Positions 10,708 through 19,016 of a stretch of 64,000 nucleotides of DNA are shown piece after piece. Below the pieces are notes generated by a model. The model saw only the letters and a list, made by a program, of their open reading frames with translations, made no database searches and was not told the origin of the DNA. This DNA is from Bifidobacterium imperatoris (lineage in GTDB: Bacteria > Actinomycetota > Actinomycetes > Actinomycetales > Bifidobacteriaceae). Where the stretch lies: assembly GCF_002860405.1 (NCBI RefSeq), contig NZ_NMWV01000011.1, positions 62,001 to 126,000 on the forward strand, read 5' to 3'. The first letter of the stretch is position 1, and each line of letters opens with the position of its first letter. The translations under genes were made by a program, and so were the position numbers.

Positions 10708-11649
10708 ATGGCGGGATTCGGTCGTTTTCGGGAGCTGGCGGCGCGAATGAATCGTCGCTGGATTGCTCAGATAGTGATACTGGTGCTGTCTTTGGCGCTG
10801 GTGGTTGCGGTAGGCGTGGTGTCGGAAGTGCGCACGCGGCGCAAAGAGCAGGGTGATTCAGGTAGCTGGCAGGTGCAGCCGCTGGCCATCGCTCATAGGG
10901 GAGACGATTCCGCTCCAGAAAATTCAACCCATGCCATTGCCAATGCTGGTGCCGATGGGGCCGACTATGCCGAAATTGATGTACGGCTGGATGCTGATGG
11001 TGTGCCGGTGGTATTTCACGATCGTATGACCGGGCGTCTCTCGGCCGATGGTGATGACGTTCCCGTCCGCAGTTTGCATACGCATGAGCTGCAGCACATG
11101 ATTATGCGCCAGCATGATGAGAATTTCCATGTGCCTACGTTGGATGAGGCCGTTATGGCTGCACAGCATGTCAATGATCATTTGGGTCTGTTGCTTGATT
11201 TGAAAACTGGATCCGCCGATGCCGGAAAACTGACGCAAGCGGTTTCCAAAGTCATAGAACAGCGTGATTTTTCTGGGCGTGTGATGATTATGGCGGTGAA
11301 TGATGATGCCATTGCGCATATGCGCAAACTGCATCCCGACTGGCAGATCGGCAAATGTGTAAGTCCTGCCGGGCACCCTGAGGTCGGGTGGCCGCGTGAT
11401 GCAAGCTTTGTAGTGATGCGTGGCGATCGCTTGGATCCGGCCGTTGTGAATCGGGCGAACCGTGACAATGTGCCGATTTACGCCGGTGTGAGCAGCGATT
11501 ATCGGGAAGGTGGACGTTGCCTGAAAATGGGAGCGGATGGTGTGTTGGGATCGAGCGCGAGGAGCGTGCATGAACTGTCCAACCGATTTGCCGTTACCAT
11601 GCGGGGCAACGAGCCGGGGCAACGCGCTGAGCGCCCGGTATGGCGATGA
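10708..11649 (+). CDS. Membrane-anchored glycerophosphodiester phosphodiesterase
   Basis: Hydrolyses glycerophosphodiesters to glycerol 3-phosphate and an alcohol. The 313-residue product begins with a basic segment and one membrane helix (about residues 20-40, IVILVLSLALVVAVGVVS), so the enzyme faces outside. The GDPD domain starts with AIAHRGDDSAPENS (catalytic His-Arg and metal Glu-Asn), continues with YAEIDVRLDADGVPVVFHD (second catalytic His and metal ligands) and ends near MGADGVLGSSARSVHEL. The ATG at 10708 follows TTGGAGGTG. Stands alone; a downstream gpsA and acyltransferase make glycerophosphate salvage plausible but they are not co-transcribed. Confidence 0.88.
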   Translation: MAGFGRFRELAARMNRRWIAQIVILVLSLALVVAVGVVSEVRTRRKEQGDSGSWQVQPLAIAHRGDDSAPENSTHAIANAGADGADYAEIDVRLDADGVPVVFHDRMTGRLSADGDDVPVRSLHTHELQHMIMRQHDENFHVPTLDEAVMAAQHVNDHLGLLLDLKTGSADAGKLTQAVSKVIEQRDFSGRVMIMAVNDDAIAHMRKLHPDWQIGKCVSPAGHPEVGWPRDASFVVMRGDRLDPAVVNRANRDNVPIYAGVSSDYREGGRCLKMGADGVLGSSARSVHELSNRFAVTMRGNEPGQRAERPVWR

Positions 11650-11762
11650 ATTGTGCCTCGGGTGGTTGCTGCCGTGGCCGTATGGCGGGCATTGCCGGTC
11701 GCAGGTACTGTCGAGGCAACTAAACTGCACCATAATCGGCTTAGTCAACGAGAGGACTCATT

Positions 11763-12152
11763 ATGAGCGAAAAGATGGAAGCAGTAGCTACTTCTGAAGC
11801 GCCGGCAGCTCTGGGTGCGTACAGCCAGGCGGTCAAGGCTAATGGTTTTGTGTTTGTGTCCGGGCAGCTGGGCATTGATCCGGCTACTGGTGAGCTTGCA
11901 GGCGAGACCGCTGGCGAGCAGGCAGCACAGGCGCTGAAGAACATCAAGCATATCCTCGATACTGCTGGTACAGGCATTGAACATGTGGTGCGTGCCACCA
12001 TCTACCTGAAGAACGTCGAGGACTTCAAGGAAGTCGATGCTCGCTACGCTGAGGTATTCATTGGCTCCGTTAAGCCCGCTCGCGTTGCCTTTGGTAACAA
12101 TATGATTCCGAAGGGCGCTCTGGTGGAGATCGACGCCATCGCTGTGCTGTGA
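11763..12152 (+). CDS. ridA: RidA family enamine/imine deaminase
   Basis: The 129-residue protein matches the YjgF/YER057c/UK114 (RidA) family, which hydrolyses reactive 2-aminoacrylate and other imines formed by PLP enzymes. The family signature is visible: GAYSQAVKANGFVFVSGQLG near residue 20, the catalytic arginine in VVRATIYLKNVEDF near 80, and PARVAFGNNMIPKGALVEIDAIAVL at the C-terminus. Length is normal and the start ATG has GAGAGGA upstream. Single gene, followed by the palindrome array at 12178-12380. Confidence 0.93.
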   Translation: MSEKMEAVATSEAPAALGAYSQAVKANGFVFVSGQLGIDPATGELAGETAGEQAAQALKNIKHILDTAGTGIEHVVRATIYLKNVEDFKEVDARYAEVFIGSVKPARVAFGNNMIPKGALVEIDAIAVL

Positions 12153-12177
12153 TTGCTTCGGTGTCTTTCCTCTAATT

Positions 12178-12380
12178 GCGCTAGAAATTCAGGAAAATAG
12201 CCGCATCAGCCCGAATTCCTTGCACTGATATGGTGTCAGTGCAAGGAATTCGGGCTGATGCCTTTAATTTCCGGAATTTGTTGCACTGAGGGCTTCTCAG
12301 TGTACGAAATTTGGGATGATTGGGTAGTTTTCCGGAATTTCTTGCGCTGACAGCCGCACATGTGCGTACTTGAGATGATT
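12178..12380. repeat. Intergenic palindrome array, copy 1
   Basis: Three successive diverged palindromes built around CCGAATT(C/T)CTTGCACTGA and its complement. The first is a perfect hairpin with 26-base arms (12203-12228 and 12236-12261) and a 7-base loop; the second spans about 12269-12314; the third, weaker, starts with TTTTCCGGAATTTCTTGCGC at 12329. The order, spacing and linkers match a second array at 58989-59162. It fills the gap between ridA and the acyltransferase gene. Confidence 0.8.
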
Positions 12381-12434
12381 CTGTGCTGAGTCTCTTTTCT
12401 GACTTAGGTCCCGGGGCGTGCAACAATAGTGGGC

Positions 12435-13361
12435 ATGGCATCCAAAGGAAAACCGTCACCGCGTTCTGCGGTCAGCCCATTATCTGACGCACAGGTCGCC
12501 AAGCTCGCAAAGCAGCATAAGCTTGTTGACCCCATGCATGACTTCCCGACTGGACCAGGGCGCAAAGCCAAAGTCGAGGAGATTAACGCGCAGAATCCTC
12601 AAGCCACTAAGCGGCTACTCACCGGCGTGGATGTGGTATTCAACGCCAGCTGCAAGACCCGCGCTTGGGGTTTGGAACATGTGCCCGAAGACGGTTCGTT
12701 TATTACGGCGGCGAGCCATGTGACGATGTTCGATGTGTTCGTGCCTATGGCCAGCCTGTTCCACATGGGCCGCCGACCGCGGTATATGGCCAAGGCTGAG
12801 ATGGCGAAGTGGCCTCTGATTGGCAAGTGGTTCCAACTGGTTGGCATGCAGCCAGTGCAGCGTCATTCCGGTAAAGCTAAGCAGATTGAAGAAACTTCCA
12901 TTGATATTTTGACTTCTGGCCGTCCGCTTACCGTGTGGCCGGAAGGTACGGTGACTCGTGACCCGAAGAAATGGGTGATGAGCATTAAGGAAGGCGTGGC
13001 CTATATCGCGTTGGAATCCTCTCGCCGATTGGGGCATCAGGTGCCGCTGTATCCGGCAGTTACGTGGGGAGCGGCATCGATTAATCACTGGTGGCCGTGG
13101 CCTCGTAAGAATGTGGTCATGTGCTATGACTGTCAGCTCGATTATTCGGATTTGCTGACGGATATGGATTCGTGGGGTGAAGAGCCGCCGGCTGAAGCGG
13201 TGAATGAACTGATGTGGCGCGTGCTGAAGCGTATGAACACCGTGCTTGCTGAAATTCGAGGCGAGCAGTTCCCCGCTGAGGGCTATTGGGATTACCGCAG
13301 TATGTCTCGCAAACCCTGGCCCGAAGTCGGCGGCCCATTCCCGGCCGGCAAAGTGGAGTAG
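12435..13361 (+). CDS. PlsC-like 1-acyl-sn-glycerol-3-phosphate acyltransferase
   Basis: Acylates lysophosphatidate in phospholipid synthesis at the inner face of the membrane. The 308-residue protein carries the acyltransferase motifs: catalytic H-x4-D as HVTMFD (about residue 98), the substrate arginine region RYMAKAEMAKWP, and the glycerophosphate-binding VWPEGTVTRDP. An N-terminal basic extension of about 60 residues precedes the domain. ATG 12435 is preferred; an in-frame GTG at 12429 is also possible and neither has a strong ribosome binding site. It is followed by gpsA after 52 bases, so both may form a glycerolipid unit. Confidence 0.87.
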   Translation: MASKGKPSPRSAVSPLSDAQVAKLAKQHKLVDPMHDFPTGPGRKAKVEEINAQNPQATKRLLTGVDVVFNASCKTRAWGLEHVPEDGSFITAASHVTMFDVFVPMASLFHMGRRPRYMAKAEMAKWPLIGKWFQLVGMQPVQRHSGKAKQIEETSIDILTSGRPLTVWPEGTVTRDPKKWVMSIKEGVAYIALESSRRLGHQVPLYPAVTWGAASINHWWPWPRKNVVMCYDCQLDYSDLLTDMDSWGEEPPAEAVNELMWRVLKRMNTVLAEIRGEQFPAEGYWDYRSMSRKPWPEVGGPFPAGKVE

Positions 13362-13413
13362 CATTGCACAAGGTGCAGTGAAGCTTGAAGTTCAGACAGT
13401 AGGAGTAAATGGT

Positions 13414-14415
13414 ATGGGTAAAAAGGTAACGGTTCTTGGTGCAGGAGCATGGGGTACCGCCTTCGGCCAGGTTTTGGCCGACGCCGGCAATGATGTGACC
13501 ATGTGGGCCATCGAGCCTGAAATCGTGGAAGGTATTCGCGACCATCATCGCAACGCAGTGCGTCTGCCTTCTGTAGAGAAGCTGCCGGATAACATGACCG
13601 CAACCGGTGATCGTGCCGAAGCAGTCAAGAATGCCGAGATCATCGTGGTGGCTATCGCCGCTCAGTTCGCGCGCGTCGCGCTCGCCGAATTCAAGGGGCT
13701 GATCCCCGAGAACGCCATTGTGGTGAGCCTGATGAAGGGTATTGAGCGTAAGACCAACAAGCGTATGGACGAAGTGGTACGTGAAGCTCTTGACCTGCCG
13801 GCTGACCGTTTCGCCGCCATCTCCGGCCCGAATCTGTCCAAGGAGATTGCTGATCGCCACCCGGCCGCTACCGTGGTGGGTTGCGCCAACCTTGACAATG
13901 CCAAGAAGGTGGCAGAGGCCTGCACTACCAGTTATTTCAAGCCATTCGTAACCAACGATGTTATCGGCTTGGAAATGTGCGGCAGCTTGAAGAATGTCAC
14001 CGCGCTCGCCGTGGGCATGGCTCGTGGCGCTGGCTATGGTGAGAACACCGCCGCCATGATTGAAACCCGCGGTCTTGCCGAACTGACAGCCCTGGGTGAC
14101 GCTGCCGGTGCTGATCCGAAGACCTTCGCCGGTCTTGCCGGTGTGGGCGATTTGATTGCCACCTGTGGCTCCCCGCTCTCCCGTAACTACACGTTCGGTT
14201 CCAACCTGGGCAAGGGCATGAGCGTGGAAGAGGCCACCAAGGTGAGCAACGGTGTGGCTGAAGGCGTGCCGACTACGGATGCGGTCGTGGCGCTCGGCAA
14301 GGAACTCGGTGTGCCGACTCCGCTGGCCTACCAGATGAGCCGTGTACTGAACGAGGGTATTTCCTGCGCTGAAATGTTATCCGGATTGTTTGGTCGTGAG
14401 ATCACAGCCGAGTAG
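13414..14415 (+). CDS. gpsA: Glycerol-3-phosphate dehydrogenase [NAD(P)+]
   Basis: Reduces dihydroxyacetone phosphate to sn-glycerol 3-phosphate for phospholipid synthesis. The 333-residue protein begins with the NAD fold VTVLGAGAWGTAFG (GxGxxG at residues 8-13), includes the catalytic lysine region LKNVTALAVGMARG and the C-terminal helical domain with GLAGVGDLIATC. The frame is open upstream into the acyltransferase gene, but ATG 13414 has AGGAG nine bases before it and gives the family's normal length. Between an acyltransferase and ddl. Confidence 0.95.
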   Translation: MGKKVTVLGAGAWGTAFGQVLADAGNDVTMWAIEPEIVEGIRDHHRNAVRLPSVEKLPDNMTATGDRAEAVKNAEIIVVAIAAQFARVALAEFKGLIPENAIVVSLMKGIERKTNKRMDEVVREALDLPADRFAAISGPNLSKEIADRHPAATVVGCANLDNAKKVAEACTTSYFKPFVTNDVIGLEMCGSLKNVTALAVGMARGAGYGENTAAMIETRGLAELTALGDAAGADPKTFAGLAGVGDLIATCGSPLSRNYTFGSNLGKGMSVEEATKVSNGVAEGVPTTDAVVALGKELGVPTPLAYQMSRVLNEGISCAEMLSGLFGREITAE

Positions 14416-14461
14416 GCTACCAATAGGTTTGAATCGGTTGTAGATAGTACAAAGGATGGTT

Positions 14462-15637
14462 ATGACCAAGAAGCGTATTGTGGTCCTGTATGGTGGGCGC
14501 GCAGATGAACACTCCATTTCATGCATTTCCACGGCTGGTGTGCTGGGTGCATTGGATACCGAACGTTTTGAGCCGATTCCGGTTGGCATCACCAAGGATG
14601 GCAAATGGATTGTCAACGGTGAAGACCCGCGTGGTTGGTCCCTGGATGGCAATGAGCTGCCGACTGTGAAGATCACGCCGGAATCTCGCCCGGTGATGAT
14701 TGATCCTTCTCGCGGCAAGGACGGCTTCTTTGCCGGCGAGCCTGAGCACCTCAACGGTGCTGATTCCAACCTTGTTAGCCTCAACGATTCGGAAATGCGC
14801 CATACGCTGACTTCTCTGGGTCATGTGGATGCTGTGCTGCCGGTATTGCATGGTCCCTATGGCGAAGATGGTACGGTTCAGGGTCTGCTGGAAATGATGG
14901 GTGTGCCATATGTGGGCTGCGGCGTGTTTGCTTCCGCCGCCTGCATGGACAAGCATTACACCAAGATCGTGCTCAACGCTGCTGGCATCCCCACGGCTCC
15001 TGGCATCATGGTGGACGCCCGCAACTTCACCGCTGCCGATGTGCTTGAGAAGGTTGAGGCAGCTGGTCTTGCCTACCCGCTGTTCGTCAAGCCTTCCCGC
15101 GCTGGCTCCAGCTTCGGCGTGACCAAGGTCGAAAAGGCCGAGGATCGTGAGACCCAGCAGGATAAGCTGGCCGCCGCTGTGGCTACTGCCGGCGAGCACG
15201 ATTGGAAGGTGCTGATTGAGCAGGGCATCGATGGCCGTGAAATCGAATGTGCCGTGCTGTGCCCGAAGGCCGGTGAAGAGCCTGAGGCCAGCTGGCCGGG
15301 TGAAATCGTGCTTGATCATCAGGATGATGATCAGTTCTACGATTTCGATTCCAAGTACATGGATGCTTCTGCCAGCCATGTTGAAGTGCCGGCCAACCTG
15401 CCGGTCAGTGTCTTGGAAGATGTGCGTGATGTGGCTCGCCGCGCCTTCAAGGCCGTGGATGGCGCTGGTCTGAGCCGTGTGGACACGTTCGTGACCCCGG
15501 ACGGTACGGTGATGGTCAACGAGATCAACACGATGCCGGGCTTCACTCCGATTTCCATGTACCCCAAGGCTTGGGAAGCCACTGGAGTCGGCTACACCGA
15601 ACTCATCACTCGCCTCATCGAAGGCGTGCTGCGCTAA
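14462..15637 (+). CDS. ddl: D-alanine--D-alanine ligase
   Basis: ATP-grasp enzyme joining two D-alanines for peptidoglycan precursor synthesis. The start is one of two in-frame ATGs; 14462 is preferred because AAAGGA lies 6-7 bases upstream, giving 391 residues (the ATG at 14456 adds two). Recognisable are VVLYGGRADEHSIS (N-domain), HGPYGEDGTVQGLLE, VGCGVFASAACMDKHYTK, the ATP-grasp segment PLFVKPSRAGSSFGV, IEQGIDGREIEC and the metal-binding VNEINTMPGFTPISMYP. Length and motifs are normal. A canonical terminator follows. Confidence 0.95.
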   Translation: MTKKRIVVLYGGRADEHSISCISTAGVLGALDTERFEPIPVGITKDGKWIVNGEDPRGWSLDGNELPTVKITPESRPVMIDPSRGKDGFFAGEPEHLNGADSNLVSLNDSEMRHTLTSLGHVDAVLPVLHGPYGEDGTVQGLLEMMGVPYVGCGVFASAACMDKHYTKIVLNAAGIPTAPGIMVDARNFTAADVLEKVEAAGLAYPLFVKPSRAGSSFGVTKVEKAEDRETQQDKLAAAVATAGEHDWKVLIEQGIDGREIECAVLCPKAGEEPEASWPGEIVLDHQDDDQFYDFDSKYMDASASHVEVPANLPVSVLEDVRDVARRAFKAVDGAGLSRVDTFVTPDGTVMVNEINTMPGFTPISMYPKAWEATGVGYTELITRLIEGVLR

Positions 15638-16007
15638 GCGTCCTAAAATTTCGGGAGAAATCCCAAATTCGTGAAAATAAGCCACTGACAGTTGCTCAGT
15701 GGCTTATTTTTTTCGTAATTTCGCCATACCTCGTGAAAATGAGCCGCTGCCGGCTCACAGCGCCGACTACGTAATTGACATATCAGTCGGTAACCGTCAC
15801 TAGTTCACTTTCAGTTTCCTTTTGTTCAACAGCTGTACTGCAAATGGCGAACAGTGTTCACCTGAACGCCAGTGTCGGGACAGATACCCCTCTTATTTTT
15901 GTGTTTTGGAATTATGGGCTGCGCAAATCAGTGTGATCAGCGCCCCGACTCCCAGGATTCGGTCTTCTCAAACCGTGTCTGGATGTATGTTGAGCAAAGG
16001 AATATCA
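15638..16007. other. 370-base non-coding gap before the ABC importer
   Basis: Contains the ddl terminator (15674-15713), a second, broken hairpin unit of the same sequence family (about 15726-15765, CTCGTGAAAATGAGCCGCTG), and then about 240 bases of leader for the ABC operon. GAAC-AGT-GTTC at 15849-15859 is a small palindrome in that leader that could be an operator. No convincing gene; the ABC gene's frame is open back to 15822 but lacks a ribosome binding site there. Confidence 0.6.
15674..15713 (+). terminator. Terminator of ddl
   Basis: Perfect 15-bp stem AAAATAAGCCACTGA (15674-15688) with 15696-15710, 7-base loop, seven Ts at the end. Confidence 0.93.
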
Positions 16008-17177
16008 ATGAACAACCTGCGTAAGATTGCAGTTGCCTCCGTGGCTGCCGTGCTCGCGTTCTCAATGGCCGCTTGTGGCTCCTCTAACGCTTCCTCCGAT
16101 GGTGGCAACTCCGGTTCCACCGGTAAGGCCGTCAAGGTGAACGAAAAGTCCGCCAAGGCTACCTCCCTCTCCGACTTTGGCACTATGGACGACCTGGTCA
16201 AGGCCGCTGAAGAAGAAGGTGCCCTGAACGTCATCGCTCTGCCGCACGATTGGTCCAACTACGGTGAAGTGATCAGCACCTTCAAGAAGAAGTATCCGAA
16301 GATTAAGATCACCGAACTTAACCCGAACGCTTCCTCCAAGGAAGAGCTTGACGCTGCCAAGACCAACAAGGGCACTGATGCCGCTCCGGATGTGTTCGAT
16401 GTTGGCCAGTCCATCGCCGCCACCTCTACCGACGCTTTCGCTCCGTACAAGGTGCAGGCTTGGGACAAGATCCCGGACGAGAACAAGGATGCCAACGGCG
16501 CTTACTACGCTGACTACACCGGCATCATGTCCATCGGCTGGAACAAGGATAAGTACGGCGATATCAAGTCCCTGAACGACCTGCTCGACCCGAAGTTCGC
16601 CGGTACCGTGGCCCTGAATGGCAAGCCTGCCGAGGCTGGCGCTGCCTTCAACGGCTACCTGATGGTCAACCAGCTCGCTGGCGGCGACATCAACAACCTG
16701 CAGCCCGGCCTTGACTTCTTCAAGAAGCTCAAGGACTCCGGCAACCTGACCACCGTTGACGTGACCAACGGCACCATCGACTCCGGCCAGACCGGTGTGG
16801 TGATGGACTGGACCTACAACCAGGCCTCCTACAAGAAGGAACTGAAGTCCAAGGGCGTGAACTGGGAGTACAAGACCTTCCCGAAGGCTCAGGTCGTCAG
16901 CTACTACAACCAGGCCATCAACAAGAATGCTCCGCACCCGGCCGCCGCACGCCTGTGGGAAGAGTACCTGTACACCGCTGAAGCCCAGAACCTGTGGTTC
17001 AAGGGTGGCGCCAACCCGGTGCTGCTGGATTCCATGAAGCAGGACGGCACGGTCGATCAGGACACTCTGAAGGATGCCGTGACCATCGAGGGCAAGCCGG
17101 TTTCCTACTCCAACGATGATGCCAACCGCATCACCGAATGGCTCCAGAACAACTGGGACAAGACGATCGGCAACTGA
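16008..17177 (+). CDS. ABC importer substrate-binding lipoprotein (family 1, PotD/FbpA-like)
   Basis: Extracellular receptor of the importer encoded by the next three genes. ATG 16008 follows GCAAAGGAA and gives 389 residues. Signal peptide MNNLRKIAVASVAAVLAFSM ends in a lipobox AAC, followed by a Ser/Gly linker. The fold is that of the spermidine/putrescine, Fe3+ and 2-aminoethylphosphonate receptors: EEGALNVIALPHDWSNYGEV, APDVFDVGQS, GIMSIGWNKDKYGDIKS, LLDPKFAGTVALN. Substrate cannot be decided from sequence; the permease pair favours a polyamine, iron or phosphonate type over sugars. Confidence 0.87.
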   Translation: MNNLRKIAVASVAAVLAFSMAACGSSNASSDGGNSGSTGKAVKVNEKSAKATSLSDFGTMDDLVKAAEEEGALNVIALPHDWSNYGEVISTFKKKYPKIKITELNPNASSKEELDAAKTNKGTDAAPDVFDVGQSIAATSTDAFAPYKVQAWDKIPDENKDANGAYYADYTGIMSIGWNKDKYGDIKSLNDLLDPKFAGTVALNGKPAEAGAAFNGYLMVNQLAGGDINNLQPGLDFFKKLKDSGNLTTVDVTNGTIDSGQTGVVMDWTYNQASYKKELKSKGVNWEYKTFPKAQVVSYYNQAINKNAPHPAAARLWEEYLYTAEAQNLWFKGGANPVLLDSMKQDGTVDQDTLKDAVTIEGKPVSYSNDDANRITEWLQNNWDKTIGN

Positions 17178-17211
17178 GAGTAAGCCTCTCGGGAAAAGGT
17201 CTGCACACATT

Positions 17212-18144
17212 ATGACCGCTGCAATCGCACAGAACGGGCCTGCTGCCGCCAAGGCGGCGGGTCCTTCCGCATCTTCTGCTTCCTCCGTGCTGGCCAAGCA
17301 TCGCCAGGAACTCGGCACCATCGCCGTCTCCCTGCCGTTCTTCGCCTACACTGCATGCTTCCTGCTGGCTCCTACGGTGATTGTGATCGTCGGCGCCTTC
17401 CAGGACCGCAATGGCGCCTTTACTCTTGCGAACTTCAATAACCTGTTCGCACCGAATACCATTGCCGCATTCGTCACGTCGATTTTGGTCTCCATCGCAT
17501 CCTCGGTGATTGGTGCTGTGGTGGGTGGCCTCGCCTCCTACGCACTGGTGATTGGTGCCAAGCCGAATGGCTTGCTGCGTCGCTTGATTTCCGCCATCTC
17601 TTCGGTGCTTGCGCAGTTCGGCGGCGTGATGCTGGCGTTCGCGTTCATCGCCACCATCGGCATCAATGGCATCGGCACTATGCTGATCAAAACCTTGACC
17701 GGTTACACGGTGAACCCGAATTGGCTGAGCTCCCTGCCTGGCTTGGTGACGATTTACTGTTACTTCCAGATTCCGTTGATGATCATCATCTTCCTGCCGG
17801 CGGTCGATTCGATTCGCCCGCAATGGCGTGAAGCCTGCGAATCCTTGGGCGGCAACACTTTCCAGTACTGGACGCGTGTGGCGCTGCCGATTTTGGCACC
17901 CCGCTTCATCTCCGCGTTCCTGCTGCTGTTTGCTTCCGCATTCTCCGCATACGCCACCGCAGCTGCTCTGTTCTCTCAGCGTTCGATTCTGGTTCCGCTG
18001 ATGATTCAAGGCGCTATGCGTAACGAAATGGACGCCAACCAGCAAGGCTTCGCTCAGGTGCTGGCGTTCGCAATGATCGTGGTCGTGGCCATTGTGATGC
18101 TGTTGAGCCACGCTGTAGAAAAGAGGGCTGGACGTTGGCAGTGA
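17212..18144 (+). CDS. ABC importer permease 1 (PotB/PhnU-like)
   Basis: 310-residue inner-membrane permease with an Ala-rich cytoplasmic N-terminus (1-35) and six predicted membrane helices (first at about 42-65, FFAYTACFLLAPTVIVIVGA). The EAA loop that docks with the ATPase reads REACESLGGNTFQYWTRVAL. Start ATG 17212 has AAAAGG upstream and lies 34 bases after the receptor gene. It overlaps the second permease by ten bases, so the pair is co-translated and forms a heterodimeric channel. Confidence 0.87.
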   Translation: MTAAIAQNGPAAAKAAGPSASSASSVLAKHRQELGTIAVSLPFFAYTACFLLAPTVIVIVGAFQDRNGAFTLANFNNLFAPNTIAAFVTSILVSIASSVIGAVVGGLASYALVIGAKPNGLLRRLISAISSVLAQFGGVMLAFAFIATIGINGIGTMLIKTLTGYTVNPNWLSSLPGLVTIYCYFQIPLMIIIFLPAVDSIRPQWREACESLGGNTFQYWTRVALPILAPRFISAFLLLFASAFSAYATAAALFSQRSILVPLMIQGAMRNEMDANQQGFAQVLAFAMIVVVAIVMLLSHAVEKRAGRWQ

Positions 18145-19013
18145 ACGAAACCTCTACGACTGCTGCAGCTTCCGCTGTGAAGCCGCCGCAGCTTCGCGCC
18201 GCACGTGTACGCAAGCAAAGCATCATCAAATTCGTGATTCTGTTTGTGACGCTGGCTTTCCTGTTCGTGCCGCTGCTGGCAATGTTGATCTTCACACTGC
18301 GTCATCCACTGTCCGGCCGCTGGTCTGCCGCTCCGTGGATTGCGATCTTCACCGGTAATGGCGAATCCTTGGGCGCTGACCTGACCGTGTTGTGGCAAGG
18401 CCTTGGCACTTCACTGGCTCTGAGCGTGGTCACCGTGGTAATCATGCTGTTGCTGATGGTGCCCACAATGGTGATTGTGCATATTCGCTCCAAGGCATTG
18501 GAACGTGCCATCGAATGGGTGGCGACGCTGCCGCTGACCATTCCGGCCATCGTGCTGGTTGTTGGTTTAGGCCCGATTTATCGCTGGCTGTCCGCTGACG
18601 TGCTCAACACCAACCCAATCTGGCTGTGCTTTGCCTATGTGATTTTGGTCATGCCGTTTGCCTTCCGCGCGATTGCCGTGGGTCTGAACTCCATTGATGT
18701 GAAGACTTTGGTTGAGGCTTCGCGCTCGCTGGGTGCATCCTGGCCGAAGGTGTTCTTCCGTGTGATCATCCCGAACCTGTGGCAGTCGATTCTTTCTGCC
18801 TCCTTCATTTCCATTGCCGTGGTGCTGGGCGAATACACTGTCGCCTCGCTGCTCGGCCGCATGAACCTGCAGGTCGCGCTCTACCAGCTCGGCCAGTCCA
18901 ATTCGCAAATCTCCACCGCCATGTCGCTACTTGCTTTGCTCTTCGGCGTGGTGCTGCTCGTCGCACTTGACTTGATTTCCGATGCGATGCGCAAATCTAA
19001 GGAAGGTAAGTAA
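18135..19013 (+). CDS. ABC importer permease 2 (PotC/PhnV-like)
   Basis: 292-residue partner permease. Two non-ATG starts are possible, TTG 18135 and GTG 18141; the TTG has GAGGG at a better distance, while the GTG overlaps the upstream stop as GTGA. Six membrane helices begin at about residue 33 (FVILFVTLAFLFVPLLAML). The EAA loop is VEASRSLGASWPKVFFRVII. It precedes the ATPase gene by three bases, consistent with one operon for the whole importer. Confidence 0.87.
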   Translation: MAVNETSTTAAASAVKPPQLRAARVRKQSIIKFVILFVTLAFLFVPLLAMLIFTLRHPLSGRWSAAPWIAIFTGNGESLGADLTVLWQGLGTSLALSVVTVVIMLLLMVPTMVIVHIRSKALERAIEWVATLPLTIPAIVLVVGLGPIYRWLSADVLNTNPIWLCFAYVILVMPFAFRAIAVGLNSIDVKTLVEASRSLGASWPKVFFRVIIPNLWQSILSASFISIAVVLGEYTVASLLGRMNLQVALYQLGQSNSQISTAMSLLALLFGVVLLVALDLISDAMRKSKEGK

Positions 19014-19016
19014 GCC

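Noticed and set aside
16062..17321. 419-codon minus-strand frame over the ABC receptor gene
   Set aside because: Antisense to a receptor with signal peptide and conserved domain; a Val/Gly/Leu-rich shadow.
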